From assembly GCA_947496185.1 (NCBI GenBank), contig CANMCD010000024.1, forward strand, positions 1 through 46,596: a stretch of DNA of 46,596 nucleotides, in the 5' to 3' direction. Both the position numbers and the translations under genes were made by a program. Source of the DNA: an uncultured Tenacibaculum sp. GTDB lineage: Bacteria > Bacteroidota > Bacteroidia > Flavobacteriales > Flavobacteriaceae. The notes below the pieces were generated by a model that saw only the letters and a program-made list of their open reading frames with translations, ran no database searches and had not been told where the DNA came from. Each line of letters opens with the position of its first letter. The first letter of the stretch is position 1. Below are positions 36,830 to 46,596 of this stretch, in pieces.

Positions 36830-39800
36830 TTGTACTTTGGAAAAATTAATAGCAATGGCTTTTTACAGTTTACCCATATCTATTTCTTTCTTATATTTTA
36901 TATTATTGGAAATACCTTGGCTTATTCTTACGAAACAAAGGATAATGACAACCATATTTATTATAAATCTCACTCTTCTGAAAAGCCACTTTCCTTTAGA
37001 AAAAATATACATAAAAACACTCGCAATTATGTAGAAAAAACAACATATAATGAATATTCATATTTTGAGTTCAACAAACTTTTATACCCACACTACTTAC
37101 TTGACTATAAAACAAACTACAACACCTCTTATCTAAGTAAGAATTACATTAAAACTAACGAACAAGATCCCTGTACTCAAGGAGCCATAAATGGTTTTGT
37201 CACTCCTAATGATCCTGATGCTGATGGAGTAAATAATGTTTGTGATTTGGATGATGATAACGATGGAATATTAGATACTGAAGAAGGTCTTTCTTGCAGT
37301 ACCACTGAAACGGAAATTGACCTAGGTGTGGATGGAAGTTTTGAAGATTTGGCAGGAGTAGCCTCTTCAAACGAATACAATTCTAATGTAACAGCTGGAG
37401 GCTGGATCAACGGAGTTGGTAGCGCCGACTCTTGGGCGTCTCCTGTCCCTACATGGGGAACTGGCCAAACAGGATTTGCAGATGGCACACCATCTTCCCC
37501 TAATGGTGGAGTATTTGTAGCTGCTATTACCTATGGAACTACAAATGTAGAATCATTTTACACAAATGTATCTGGATTAATTATTGGGCAAGAATATACC
37601 GTAGTATTTTATCAAGCAAACGCAGGTATTGAGGGGTATACGGCACTATATGACCGAGCTCGTTTTGAAGTGGTTTTTGGTTTTGAAAGAAAATATAGTA
37701 ATGAACAGCCTTATTTAGGTGAAGGAAATCAAGTTTGGCAAGAACAAAGACTTACTTTTACAGCAAGAGCTGCAACACAGCGTTTAGAGTTTTTTTCTGA
37801 TAGAGGTACCGACGGACATACGTCTCCTGATCCACTATACGGTTGGAACTGTATCGCCTTAGACGGGGTACGTATTTTAACAAACCAAACATCAAATACA
37901 AACTGTACTAGTGTTGATACTGATTTAGACGGCATTCCTGATCATTTGGATCTTGATAGTGATAATGATGGGTGTTTTGACGTTACTGAGTCTGGTGGTA
38001 GAGATACAAATAATGATGGAAGGTTAGACGGAAGTACGAGTAATAGTTCTGGTCAAGTTGTTGGAGGTGTAGGAGGATATAACGGTACTTCAGGGAATGA
38101 AATTACAGCTACAAAAATTAGCGTCGATGCTACTGCTTTAATAGATCAAACAATAAGCAATGGTGGATCGGCTACTTTTACGATCACTTCAGCTTCAGCA
38201 CATACTACCACTTATTATACGGGAACAGCTCCGAATACTACTCCTGACTACAATCATCCTTCCGCCCAAGATGTATCTGGCTTATTACGTTATCAATGGC
38301 AAGAAGATGGCGTTAATTTATCTAATGGAGGTATCTATTCTGGGGCAAATACCCCCACATTATATATTTCTGATGTTAGTGGACTAGATGGAAAAATATA
38401 CAATTTGATCGTAACACATTTAAATAACCTTTGTGAAAACGAACAAAATAGTGCTCGATTAACTGTTGGACAATCCTGTACAGATGGGGCTATTGTTGGT
38501 ACTCCTACAGCAAACGATTTTGATGGGGATGGTATAAATAATGACTGTGATTTGGATGATGATAATGATGGAATATTGGATAGTAATGAAGGGCAAGTAT
38601 GCGGAAATCTCGAAAATGAAGTCGACTTAGGTGTTGATGGAAGCTTTGAAGACCTCGCTGGAATCGCTTCATACGATGCTTATAATTCTAATGTTACTGC
38701 TGGAGGTTGGAGCAATGGTGTTGGAACTCCTGACTCATGGCATTCTCCTACACCTATAACAGGGTCATGGGACTCTGGATTGGCAGACGGAACTCCCTCT
38801 TCTCCTGACGGCGGTGTTTTTGTTGGAGGAGTAACCCAAATTCCTAGTTACAGAGAATCTTTTTATACAAATGTTTCTGGGTTAATTGTTGGCCAAGAAT
38901 ATATCATATCATTTTATCAAACCCATGCGGGTATCGACGGGTATACTGCTTTGGGAGATTTAGCCCGTTTCGAAGTTACTTTTGGAAATGAAAGTAAATT
39001 TAGCAACGAACAACCCTACCTTGGAGAAGGAAATCAAGTTTGGGAAGAACAAAGAATTTCTTTTATCGCTACTGCTGAAACGCAACGTTTGGAGTTTTTC
39101 TCAGATTATGGATCTGACGGACATACTGCCACTGTTGGTACAGGAGAAAATTACCCTGCCCTTGACGGAATACGCGTTTTAATTGCAGGAAATTCTTCTT
39201 GTAACTCTAGAGATACAGATCAAGATGGCATCCCCGATCACTTAGATATAGACAGTGACGGAGATGGTTGTTATGATGTTATTGAATCGGGAGGTATCGA
39301 TGTAGATCGTAACGGTCAACTAGACGGAAATGGTAGTGATAATAACGGACAAGTTACTGGAGGCACAGGCGGGTATAATGGCACCAATGGACATGAAATT
39401 GTCGCTACACAAATAAATACTGGTGTAGTCCCTTCAGAAGAACAGACCGTAAACAGTGGTGATGCTGTTACTTTTACGGTTACTAATATTTCTGCAACAG
39501 CCACTACTGCTTATTCAGGAACAACACCTAATACAGCACCAAATTATAACGCCTCTTCTGCAACCGATGTCTCTGGAACACTAGTATATCAATGGCAAGA
39601 AAACGGCGTAAATTTATCTAATACAGTAATTTACTCTGGAACAAACACTACTAGCTTAACAATTAGTGACACAACAGGATTGGACGGTAATGTGTATAGT
39701 TTGGTTATATCTCACCCTGATAATCTATGTGAAATTATACAAAATAATATAAGACTAAATGTTACTCAATCTTGTTCTGAAGGGGCTATCATAGGCACCC

Positions 39801-42800
39801 CTTCTCCCATCGATGTTGATGGAGACGGTATTCTCAATACTTGTGATCTGGATGATGATAATGATGGAATATTGGATACCGAAGAAGGCCTTCAATGTAG
39901 TACTGGCTCTGAGACCGAAATTACCTTAGGGGTGGATGGTAGTTTTGAAGACTTAGCAGGAGTAGCCTCTAATGATTTTTTTAATTCAAATGTAACTGCT
40001 GGTGGTTGGATTAATGGAGTTGGTACGGCAGACTCTTGGGTTTCACCAATGCCAACCATAGGTTTCGCAACCACAGGATTAGCTGATGGCACACCTCCTT
40101 CTCCTAACGGAGGAGTTTTTGTTGCTGCTGCTACTGCTCCGCCGAATACCATTGAATCATTTTACACGGATGTTTCTGGATTAGTTATTGGTCAAGAATA
40201 TGTCGTAACTTTTTATCAAACACACGCAGGAATTGATGGCTTTACTGCTCAAAATGACCTAGCACGTTTTGAAGTTATTTTTGGTAATGAAAGAAAATTT
40301 AGTAATGAGCAACCCTATCTAGGAGAAGGAAATCAAGTCTGGGAAGAACAAAGACTTACCTTTATCGCTACTGCAGAAACACAACGATTGGAATTTGCAT
40401 CAAATCCCGGAACAGACGGACACTTACCTAACCTAATTACAACAAGTAACTATCCAGCCTTAGATGGCGTTCGAATATTAACAACCCAAACTACTGGAGG
40501 TAATTGTACTTCTATTGATACCGATTTAGACGGAATTCCTGACCATCAAGATTTAGATAGTGATGGTGATGGTTGTAGGGATGTTTTAGAATCAGGAGGC
40601 ACTGATAATAATGGTGATGGACGATTAGATGGTAATGGTGTAGATAGCGAAGGACAAATTACTGGAGGGACAGGAGGCTATGATGGCACCAACGGTAATG
40701 AAACAGTTGCAACACAAATTGATGTTAATGCAACCACGTTAGTAGACCAAAGCATAAACAATGGTGATACGGTTACTTTCACTATTACTTCCGCTACCGT
40801 AACATCAACTACAGAATACATAGGAAGTACTCCTGATACAGGTCCTAATTATAACGACCCAACAGCAACAGATGTCTCAGGGACACTAATCTATCAATGG
40901 CAAGAAAACGATGTAAATTTATCAGACAATGCAGTTTACTCTGGAACAAATAGCCCTACCCTTACCATTAATGATACCACTGGTTTGGATGGAAATGTAT
41001 ATAGTTTACTAATAACTCACCCAAATAATGTATGTGAAATCATCCAAAATAACGCCCGATTAAACATTACGCAATCCTGTACAGACGGAACGACATTAGG
41101 AACCCCTACCCCAAATGACCCTGATGGAGATGGTATAAATAACGATTGTGATGTCGACGATGATAATGACGGAATATTAGATATAAATGAAGGGTTAGAA
41201 TGTGATTCTGAAATTGATCTTGGAGTAGATGGTAGTTTTGAAGATTTAGCAGGTGTTGCCACTTATGACGCCTTTAATTCTAATGTAACTGCAGGAGGAT
41301 GGTTCAATGGTTCAGGTACTGCTGATTCATGGAAATCTCCTATGCCTACAACTGGTAGTGGTAATTTTGGAGGGATAGCTGACGGCACTCCTTCTTCTCC
41401 TGATGGAGGGGTCTTTGTAGGTGGGGGCACAACTAATCTTGGAGATAGAGAATCTTTTTACACCAATGTTTCTGGACTTACTATTGGTCAAGAATATGTT
41501 GTTGTTTTTTATCAAACCCATGCAGGAATTGAGGGAACTACTGTTTTAAATGATAGAGCACGTTTTCAAGTAGTTTTTGGAACTAATAGACAGTTTAGTA
41601 ATGAACAGCCGTATCTAGGTGAAGGAAATCAAACTTGGGAAGAACAAAGACTTACTTTCATAGCTTATGCAGCAACTCAACGATTAGAGTTTATTGCTGA
41701 CCCTGGAACTGATGGTCACCTAGGATTTTTGGGTAGTAGCTATAATTACCCTGCTATAGACGGTATTAAAATACTAAATAATAATATTAATTGCACAACG
41801 GTAGATACCGATTCAGATGGTATACCAGACCATTTAGACATAGACAGTGATGGTGATCATTGTTTTGACGTTACCGAATCGGGAGGTTTAGACTTAAATA
41901 ATGACGGACAATTAGACGGTACTGGAATTGATAGTGACGGACAGATTACAGGAGGGGTAAACGGTTATAACGGCACTACTGGCAATGAAATTGTAGCAAC
42001 AGAAATAAATGTCAATGCAGCTACGTTAGTAGACCAAGTTGCAAGTGATGGTGATTCTGCCGTTTTTACAATTATTTCTGCTGCTGCAACTACCACTACA
42101 GCATATACTGGAACAGCTCCAAATACTACCCCTAACTATGAAGATCCATCTGCTATTGATCAATCAAATACACTTATATATCAATGGCAAGAAAACGGTG
42201 TAAATTTAACAGATACTGGAGTCTATTCTGGAGTCAACACACCTACCTTAACCATCAGTGATGTAACAGGTCTTGGAGGTAATATTTATAATTTAATCAT
42301 AACACACCCTAACAACTTATGCGATATTGTACAAAATAGTGCCACATTAATCGTAGGTGAACCTTGTTCTAGTGGAACAACAGTCGGGATTCCTACAGCA
42401 AATGACCCCGATGGAGATGGACTTAACAATTCTTGTGATTTAGATGACGATAATGACGGAATAATAGATACTATTGAATGTCAAGAAGATGGTCTTATTA
42501 ATGGAGACTTCGAAACAGGAGATTTAACTGGTTGGACAGAAGGAGGAAACAATGCTTGGTCTGCAAATGGAAACAGAGCTTTTAATATTTCTGATGGCGC
42601 AGGAAGTAATACTATTTCACAGACAGTTAATGTAGATCCTGGCTTTCCGAATAGATTAGACTTTAATTTAGCGGCCTTTTCTAATAATCGCCTTCCAATG
42701 ACCTTTAATATTTACATAAATAATGACGTCATTTTTAGTGCAACTGCTGATCAGATTGGTGCTGCTCATGGAGGGAACATGGTTTGGAGATTTCGTTCTT

Positions 42801-45800
42801 TTCCTTTCACTCCTACAACCCCAACCATTACGATTACTTTCGAAACCGTAATGAATCAGTCAGGTACAGGAGATGACATTCATATTGATAATGTCTATGT
42901 AATAGGAAAAAGAACAGATACCGATGGCGATGGTATATTTGATTGTCTCGATACAGACTCAGATAATGATGGCTGTTTCGATGCCTTAGAAGCCGATGAA
43001 AATGTTCTTCCAAGTCATTTGAATAGTAATGGAACGATTAATATTGTTGACAATGGAGGAGTTGATACTGATGGAATACCTAATTTAGTAAACTCAGGTG
43101 GCTCCGCTGATGTTGATTCAGATCAAGGACAAGGGGTTACTGGAAATGAAATTGAGGCTACTAATATTGTTGTTGATGCTACTAGTTTAGTAAATCAATC
43201 GTTATTGGAAGGCGAATCAACTACTTTTACCATTACCTCAGCTATAGCAACTGCTACAAATGTATTTACCGGCACTGCACCAAACACCACTCCAGATTAT
43301 AATGATCCTTCAGCCACAGATATATCGGATACCCTCATTTACCAATGGCAAGAAAACGGACTAGATTTGTCTGACGGAGGAATATATACTGGAACAAATA
43401 GCCCCACCTTAACTATAAGTGATGTAACGGGGTTAAATGGTTACGTCTATACTTTAATGGTTACTCACCCCGACAATACTTGTGAAATTGTTGAAAATAG
43501 CGCTACACTAACCGTTGGTATTGATTGTTTTGCTGGTACTATAGTGGGAACCCCTACTGCAAATGACCCTGATGGTGATGGAGTCTTAAACGATTGTGAT
43601 TTAGATGACGATAATGACGGTATTTTAGATACCAACGAAGGACTAAACTGTGTTACAGTCGCTGAAATTGACCTAGGAGTTGATGGAAGTTTTGAAAACT
43701 TAGCTGGAGTAGCAGGAGACGATGTTTATAACAGTAATGTTACTGATGGAGGATGGCAAAATGGAAATGGAACTGCCGATTCATGGATATCTCCCATGCC
43801 TACTATAGGTGCTGGAACTTGGGGAGGTATTGCTGATGGAACTCCCCCCTCCCCTAATGGCGGAATATTTGTTGGAGGATGGACTAATACAGCAGGTAGG
43901 CAAGAGTCTTTTTATACCGTTGTCTCTGGTTTAATTATCGGTCAAGAATATACCGTAACTTTTTATCAAACACATGCAGGTGTTGATGGCACTACAGCTT
44001 TAAATGACTTGGCTCGCTACGAAGTTGCTTTTGGTAATGAAGTTCTATTTAGTGAAGAACAACCTTATTTAGGAGAAGGAAATCAAATCTGGGAAGAACA
44101 ACGATTAATCTTTACAGCTACTACCGAAACACAACGATTAGAATTTTTTACGGACTCAGGAACAGATGGCCATATTGGGGGGCCAAATGCATATAACTAC
44201 CCTGCCATAGATGGTGTTCGAATATTTATAGGAGGTGGTAATAATTGTACTACTGTGGATACAGATTTAGATGGTATCCCAGATCATCTTGATCTTGATA
44301 GTGATGGAGATGGCTGTAATGACGTTATTGAATCTGGCGGTATTGATACAGATAATAATGGTATACTAGATGGATCTGGATTTGACACTAACGGACAAGT
44401 AACTGGAGGAATAGGGGGTTATGACGGGGTTACTGGTAATGAAATTATTGCTACACAAATTACTGTAGATGCTACAACACTAATTGACCAAACTGTAATT
44501 ATTGGAAATTCAGTAAACTTTACCATAACTACTTCTGCAACAGCCACAAACATGTACTCAGGAACACCTCCCAACACTACTCCTGATTATAATCATCCTT
44601 CAGCAACAGATGTATCTGGAACATTGGTTTACCAATGGCAAGAAAACGGTATAAACCTATCGGATACAGGAATTTATTCTGGAACAAACACAGCCACATT
44701 AACCATTAGTGATGTTACAGGTCTAGACAGCAATGTCTACACACTGATTATTACTCATCCAGATAACATATGTGAAATCATACAAAACGAAGCAACATTA
44801 ACAGTAATTCAACCTTGTACAGATGGAGCTACCCTAGGTACTCCTACGACCAATGATCCTGATGGAGATGGCATCAACAATTTGTGTGATTTAGATGACG
44901 ATAATGATGGTATTTTAGACATCAATGAAAACGCGTGCACAACAAGGCAAGTATGGGATTCTTCATCCTCTAGTGGAAATATAACTATTGGTGAAGAAAC
45001 CGTTGGATATACTACTACTGTAAATGGCTCAGGTTCTGTTAGTGGTTCTGATAATTTATCAGGAAATATTATCTTTGATAATGAAAACAATACACTTACA
45101 CCAACTACTTGGACAATAATATTTGATAAGCCTGTAACTTTTGAAGTATTCTCAAAAACCAATCATTCAGTTTGGTTTGATACTGGAGAAATATGGAGTA
45201 TTAGTTCACCGGGAGCTGTTTTTACAGTTGAAAACCCCGATAACTCAATTAATATAGACACAGGAAGTTATCCAGATCAAATAACTTTCGAACCCACCAC
45301 TTATGCTAGCAATGATAATAGATTGTGGAGTATAAAATCGAGTTTAATAACTCAAATTAGTATTAGCTACCTACATACTACAGCAGATAACCTAGGAATC
45401 GCCCAAGTCGCTTTAGGTTGTATCACTAGAGATTCCGATCAAGATGGAATATTTAATCATTTTGACCTAGATTCAGACAACGATGGATGTAATGATGTTG
45501 TTGAGTCTGGAGGAACAGACAACAATACTGATGGTATTTTAGATGGTAATGGTTTTACTTCGGAAGGTTTAGTTACTAACGGTATCGGAGGATACAACGG
45601 ATTAACAGACTGGGAATATATAGCCAACACCTTAGAAATGCAAACCGAACCTTCAGACATCTCAATCTGTGCGGGAGAAAACGCTATTTTTAATGGAATT
45701 GCACATATTTTAACTGCTAATGAATATACGGGAACTGCTCCAAACACTATTCCTGATTATAGTGGTTCAACTATCCCTCCTATATTGACAGGAATAAATT

Positions 45801-46596
45801 ATCAATGGCAAGAACAAATTAACGGTTCAAATACTTGGACAAACCTCTCGGATAATGCAGTTTATAGTGGTACAAATACTGAAGAGTTAATCATTACCAA
45901 TGTAACTGCTTCTATGTCGGGATATAAATATAGACTAGAAATAACAAGCGATGCCAATGTTTGTCAAACACTATATAGTACCGAAGTTACTTTGACCTTT
46001 TATGACCTACCCACTACTACCACACCTTCGGATACAACTTGTAGTAACGTTCCGTTAAATCATGATTTAAATAACGATGTAAACCTAACAGGAGTAACCT
46101 ACACTTGGCAAGCTACGGACAATCCGAATCTCACAGGGGAAACCATAAATATTTCTACAGATACTAGTATCACGGACACACTAATTAACACCACAGGTAC
46201 CGTACAAACTGTAGTCTATACGATTACACCAACGAGTGCTGATGGGTGTCTAGGAGATCCGTATACCTATACGGTTACGGTGAATCCAGAGCCTTTTGTA
46301 GCAAATCCACCTACAGATACAACGTGTAGTGATATCGCTTTAAATCATGACTTAAATACCGATGTAAACATTGCTGGAAGTACTTTTAGCTGGCAAGCTA
46401 CGGACAATCCGAATATCACAGGAGAAACCACCAGTGTTTCTACCGATTCAAGTATTACTGATACCTTAAATAATATAAGCGGAGCGGTGCAAACCGTAAC
46501 CTATACCATTACACCTACTAGTGCTGATGGATGTGTTGGAGATTCATATACCTATACCGTAACGATCAATCCAGAGCCTTTTGTAGCAAATCCACC
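36830..46596 (+). CDS. giant secreted modular repeat protein, adhesin-like (3' end outside window)
   Basis: One frame stays open from 36689 to the right edge, giving at least 3,255 residues. The N-terminus contains a plausible signal peptide (FLQFTHIYFFLIFYIIGNTLAYS). There is no ATG in frame; TTG at 36830 is the best start, GTG at 36734 or ATT at 36845 are alternatives. After about 110 residues come seven modules of 387-435 residues. Each has a calcium-binding thrombospondin type 3 segment (NDPDGDGINNDCDLDDDNDGILD), a jelly-roll/lectin-like domain (VDGSFEDLAG to LDGVRIL), a second type 3 segment (TDLDGIPDHLDLDSDGDGC) and an Ig-like domain (YQWQENGVNLS, YSGTNTPTLTISD). Near-identical 95-residue PKD-like domains then begin. 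This resembles SprB-class gliding adhesins and other T9SS giants. The C-terminal sorting domain would lie outside the window, so the secretion route is inference. Function could be surface adhesion or gliding. Confidence 0.85.
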   Translation, partial: MYFGKINSNGFLQFTHIYFFLIFYIIGNTLAYSYETKDNDNHIYYKSHSSEKPLSFRKNIHKNTRNYVEKTTYNEYSYFEFNKLLYPHYLLDYKTNYNTSYLSKNYIKTNEQDPCTQGAINGFVTPNDPDADGVNNVCDLDDDNDGILDTEEGLSCSTTETEIDLGVDGSFEDLAGVASSNEYNSNVTAGGWINGVGSADSWASPVPTWGTGQTGFADGTPSSPNGGVFVAAITYGTTNVESFYTNVSGLIIGQEYTVVFYQANAGIEGYTALYDRARFEVVFGFERKYSNEQPYLGEGNQVWQEQRLTFTARAATQRLEFFSDRGTDGHTSPDPLYGWNCIALDGVRILTNQTSNTNCTSVDTDLDGIPDHLDLDSDNDGCFDVTESGGRDTNNDGRLDGSTSNSSGQVVGGVGGYNGTSGNEITATKISVDATALIDQTISNGGSATFTITSASAHTTTYYTGTAPNTTPDYNHPSAQDVSGLLRYQWQEDGVNLSNGGIYSGANTPTLYISDVSGLDGKIYNLIVTHLNNLCENEQNSARLTVGQSCTDGAIVGTPTANDFDGDGINNDCDLDDDNDGILDSNEGQVCGNLENEVDLGVDGSFEDLAGIASYDAYNSNVTAGGWSNGVGTPDSWHSPTPITGSWDSGLADGTPSSPDGGVFVGGVTQIPSYRESFYTNVSGLIVGQEYIISFYQTHAGIDGYTALGDLARFEVTFGNESKFSNEQPYLGEGNQVWEEQRISFIATAETQRLEFFSDYGSDGHTATVGTGENYPALDGIRVLIAGNSSCNSRDTDQDGIPDHLDIDSDGDGCYDVIESGGIDVDRNGQLDGNGSDNNGQVTGGTGGYNGTNGHEIVATQINTGVVPSEEQTVNSGDAVTFTVTNISATATTAYSGTTPNTAPNYNASSATDVSGTLVYQWQENGVNLSNTVIYSGTNTTSLTISDTTGLDGNVYSLVISHPDNLCEIIQNNIRLNVTQSCSEGAIIGTPSPIDVDGDGILNTCDLDDDNDGILDTEEGLQCSTGSETEITLGVDGSFEDLAGVASNDFFNSNVTAGGWINGVGTADSWVSPMPTIGFATTGLADGTPPSPNGGVFVAAATAPPNTIESFYTDVSGLVIGQEYVVTFYQTHAGIDGFTAQNDLARFEVIFGNERKFSNEQPYLGEGNQVWEEQRLTFIATAETQRLEFASNPGTDGHLPNLITTSNYPALDGVRILTTQTTGGNCTSIDTDLDGIPDHQDLDSDGDGCRDVLESGGTDNNGDGRLDGNGVDSEGQITGGTGGYDGTNGNETVATQIDVNATTLVDQSINNGDTVTFTITSATVTSTTEYIGSTPDTGPNYNDPTATDVSGTLIYQWQENDVNLSDNAVYSGTNSPTLTINDTTGLDGNVYSLLITHPNNVCEIIQNNARLNITQSCTDGTTLGTPTPNDPDGDGINNDCDVDDDNDGILDINEGLECDSEIDLGVDGSFEDLAGVATYDAFNSNVTAGGWFNGSGTADSWKSPMPTTGSGNFGGIADGTPSSPDGGVFVGGGTTNLGDRESFYTNVSGLTIGQEYVVVFYQTHAGIEGTTVLNDRARFQVVFGTNRQFSNEQPYLGEGNQTWEEQRLTFIAYAATQRLEFIADPGTDGHLGFLGSSYNYPAIDGIKILNNNINCTTVDTDSDGIPDHLDIDSDGDHCFDVTESGGLDLNNDGQLDGTGIDSDGQITGGVNGYNGTTGNEIVATEINVNAATLVDQVASDGDSAVFTIISAAATTTTAYTGTAPNTTPNYEDPSAIDQSNTLIYQWQENGVNLTDTGVYSGVNTPTLTISDVTGLGGNIYNLIITHPNNLCDIVQNSATLIVGEPCSSGTTVGIPTANDPDGDGLNNSCDLDDDNDGIIDTIECQEDGLINGDFETGDLTGWTEGGNNAWSANGNRAFNISDGAGSNTISQTVNVDPGFPNRLDFNLAAFSNNRLPMTFNIYINNDVIFSATADQIGAAHGGNMVWRFRSFPFTPTTPTITITFETVMNQSGTGDDIHIDNVYVIGKRTDTDGDGIFDCLDTDSDNDGCFDALEADENVLPSHLNSNGTINIVDNGGVDTDGIPNLVNSGGSADVDSDQGQGVTGNEIEATNIVVDATSLVNQSLLEGESTTFTITSAIATATNVFTGTAPNTTPDYNDPSATDISDTLIYQWQENGLDLSDGGIYTGTNSPTLTISDVTGLNGYVYTLMVTHPDNTCEIVENSATLTVGIDCFAGTIVGTPTANDPDGDGVLNDCDLDDDNDGILDTNEGLNCVTVAEIDLGVDGSFENLAGVAGDDVYNSNVTDGGWQNGNGTADSWISPMPTIGAGTWGGIADGTPPSPNGGIFVGGWTNTAGRQESFYTVVSGLIIGQEYTVTFYQTHAGVDGTTALNDLARYEVAFGNEVLFSEEQPYLGEGNQIWEEQRLIFTATTETQRLEFFTDSGTDGHIGGPNAYNYPAIDGVRIFIGGGNNCTTVDTDLDGIPDHLDLDSDGDGCNDVIESGGIDTDNNGILDGSGFDTNGQVTGGIGGYDGVTGNEIIATQITVDATTLIDQTVIIGNSVNFTITTSATATNMYSGTPPNTTPDYNHPSATDVSGTLVYQWQENGINLSDTGIYSGTNTATLTISDVTGLDSNVYTLIITHPDNICEIIQNEATLTVIQPCTDGATLGTPTTNDPDGDGINNLCDLDDDNDGILDINENACTTRQVWDSSSSSGNITIGEETVGYTTTVNGSGSVSGSDNLSGNIIFDNENNTLTPTTWTIIFDKPVTFEVFSKTNHSVWFDTGEIWSISSPGAVFTVENPDNSINIDTGSYPDQITFEPTTYASNDNRLWSIKSSLITQISISYLHTTADNLGIAQVALGCITRDSDQDGIFNHFDLDSDNDGCNDVVESGGTDNNTDGILDGNGFTSEGLVTNGIGGYNGLTDWEYIANTLEMQTEPSDISICAGENAIFNGIAHILTANEYTGTAPNTIPDYSGSTIPPILTGINYQWQEQINGSNTWTNLSDNAVYSGTNTEELIITNVTASMSGYKYRLEITSDANVCQTLYSTEVTLTFYDLPTTTTPSDTTCSNVPLNHDLNNDVNLTGVTYTWQATDNPNLTGETINISTDTSITDTLINTTGTVQTVVYTITPTSADGCLGDPYTYTVTVNPEPFVANPPTDTTCSDIALNHDLNTDVNIAGSTFSWQATDNPNITGETTSVSTDSSITDTLNNISGAVQTVTYTITPTSADGCVGDSYTYTVTINPEPFVANP
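37172..46020 (+). repeat. seven tandem coding modules of about 1.3 kb
   Basis: Taking the Cys codon before DGA/QGA as the boundary, modules are 37172-38476 (1305), 38477-39772 (1296), 39773-41077 (1305), 41078-42364 (1287), 42365-43525 (1161), 43526-44815 (1290) and 44816 to about 46020. All lengths of complete modules are multiples of three, and every boundary is in the same frame. Modules 1-4 and 6 are close copies. Module 5 has a different sugar-binding-like insert (NGDFETGDLTGW). Module 7 has a different insert and a diverged Ig-like domain. Confidence 0.9.
46031..46596 (+). repeat. tandem 285-bp repeats encoding PKD-like domains
   Basis: Copies begin at 46031 and 46316, a period of 285 bases or 95 residues. 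Each reads DTTCS...LNHDLN...VN, then WQATDNPN, TGET, SITDTL, VYTITPTSADGC and ends PEPFVANPP. The shared blocks are nearly identical in DNA. The window ends at the close of the second copy, so the array probably continues. Confidence 0.85.

Noticed and set aside
36837-37034. 65-codon frame at the start of the giant gene
   Set aside because: It is out of frame with the giant protein and overlaps its signal peptide; the other frame continues into clear repeats.
37177-45747. Several minus-strand frames of 60-117 codons rich in Pro, Ser and Val inside the giant gene
   Set aside because: They are antisense images of the repeated modules and recur at equivalent places in different modules.
37172-46020. 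CRISPR array or non-coding satellite as an explanation of the periodicity
   Set aside because: The period is about 1.3 kb, in frame, and translates to recognisable calcium-binding and Ig-like domains.

Overview
The window is low in GC and shows several marks of a Flavobacteriaceae-type Bacteroidetes chromosome, probably marine and Tenacibaculum- or Aquimarina-like. These include type IX secretion (T9SS) C-terminal sorting domains, a TTTG-N19-TAnnTTTG promoter ahead of the trp operon, A-rich start regions without Shine-Dalgarno motifs, and a giant repeat protein of the gliding/adhesin kind. The genus is inference only.

Layout, left to right. 343-1659 (-) is a membrane sensor histidine kinase. 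1939-5347 (+) is a tight three-gene operon for late cobamide synthesis (cobQ, threonine-phosphate decarboxylase, cbiB). 5348-5693 is a non-coding stretch rich in inverted repeats, a candidate small RNA. 5694-7879 (-) encodes an SDP-like peptide toxin system in the order sdpC-sdpA-sdpB, with a strong hairpin terminator between sdpC and sdpA. 8450-8773 (+) is a mini membrane protein with an HExxH motif. 8844-12269 (+) is an adenosylcobalamin-dependent fused acyl-CoA mutase of the IcmF type, a likely consumer of the cobamide made by the first operon. 12366-13346 (+) is a PLP-dependent D-cysteine desulfhydrase/ACC-deaminase family enzyme, which overlaps recQ (13324-15432, -) tail to tail. 15511-18672 (-) is a secreted tricorn-like S41 protease.

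18833-27017 (-) holds three tandem paralogous secreted beta-propeller proteins with T9SS tails. Each sits ahead of its own terminator. The third has an in-frame stop at codon 6 of its signal peptide. 27354-33832 (-) is a complete trpEGDCFBA operon. It is preceded by a 16-residue leader peptide with three consecutive Trp codons and a terminator hairpin, a textbook attenuation layout. asnB (34439-36100, +) is divergent from it.

From about 36830 to the right edge one reading frame stays open and runs off the window. It encodes more than 3,250 residues of a secreted giant protein built from seven modules of about 430 residues (calcium-binding thrombospondin type 3 repeats, a lectin-like jelly-roll domain and an Ig-like domain), followed by near-identical 95-residue PKD-like repeats.

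The most unusual items are the SDP-like toxin operon with its internal hairpin, the trp attenuator with a nearly leaderless leader peptide, the nonsense codon in the third paralog, the structured RNA candidate at 5467-5632, and the ATG-less giant modular gene.
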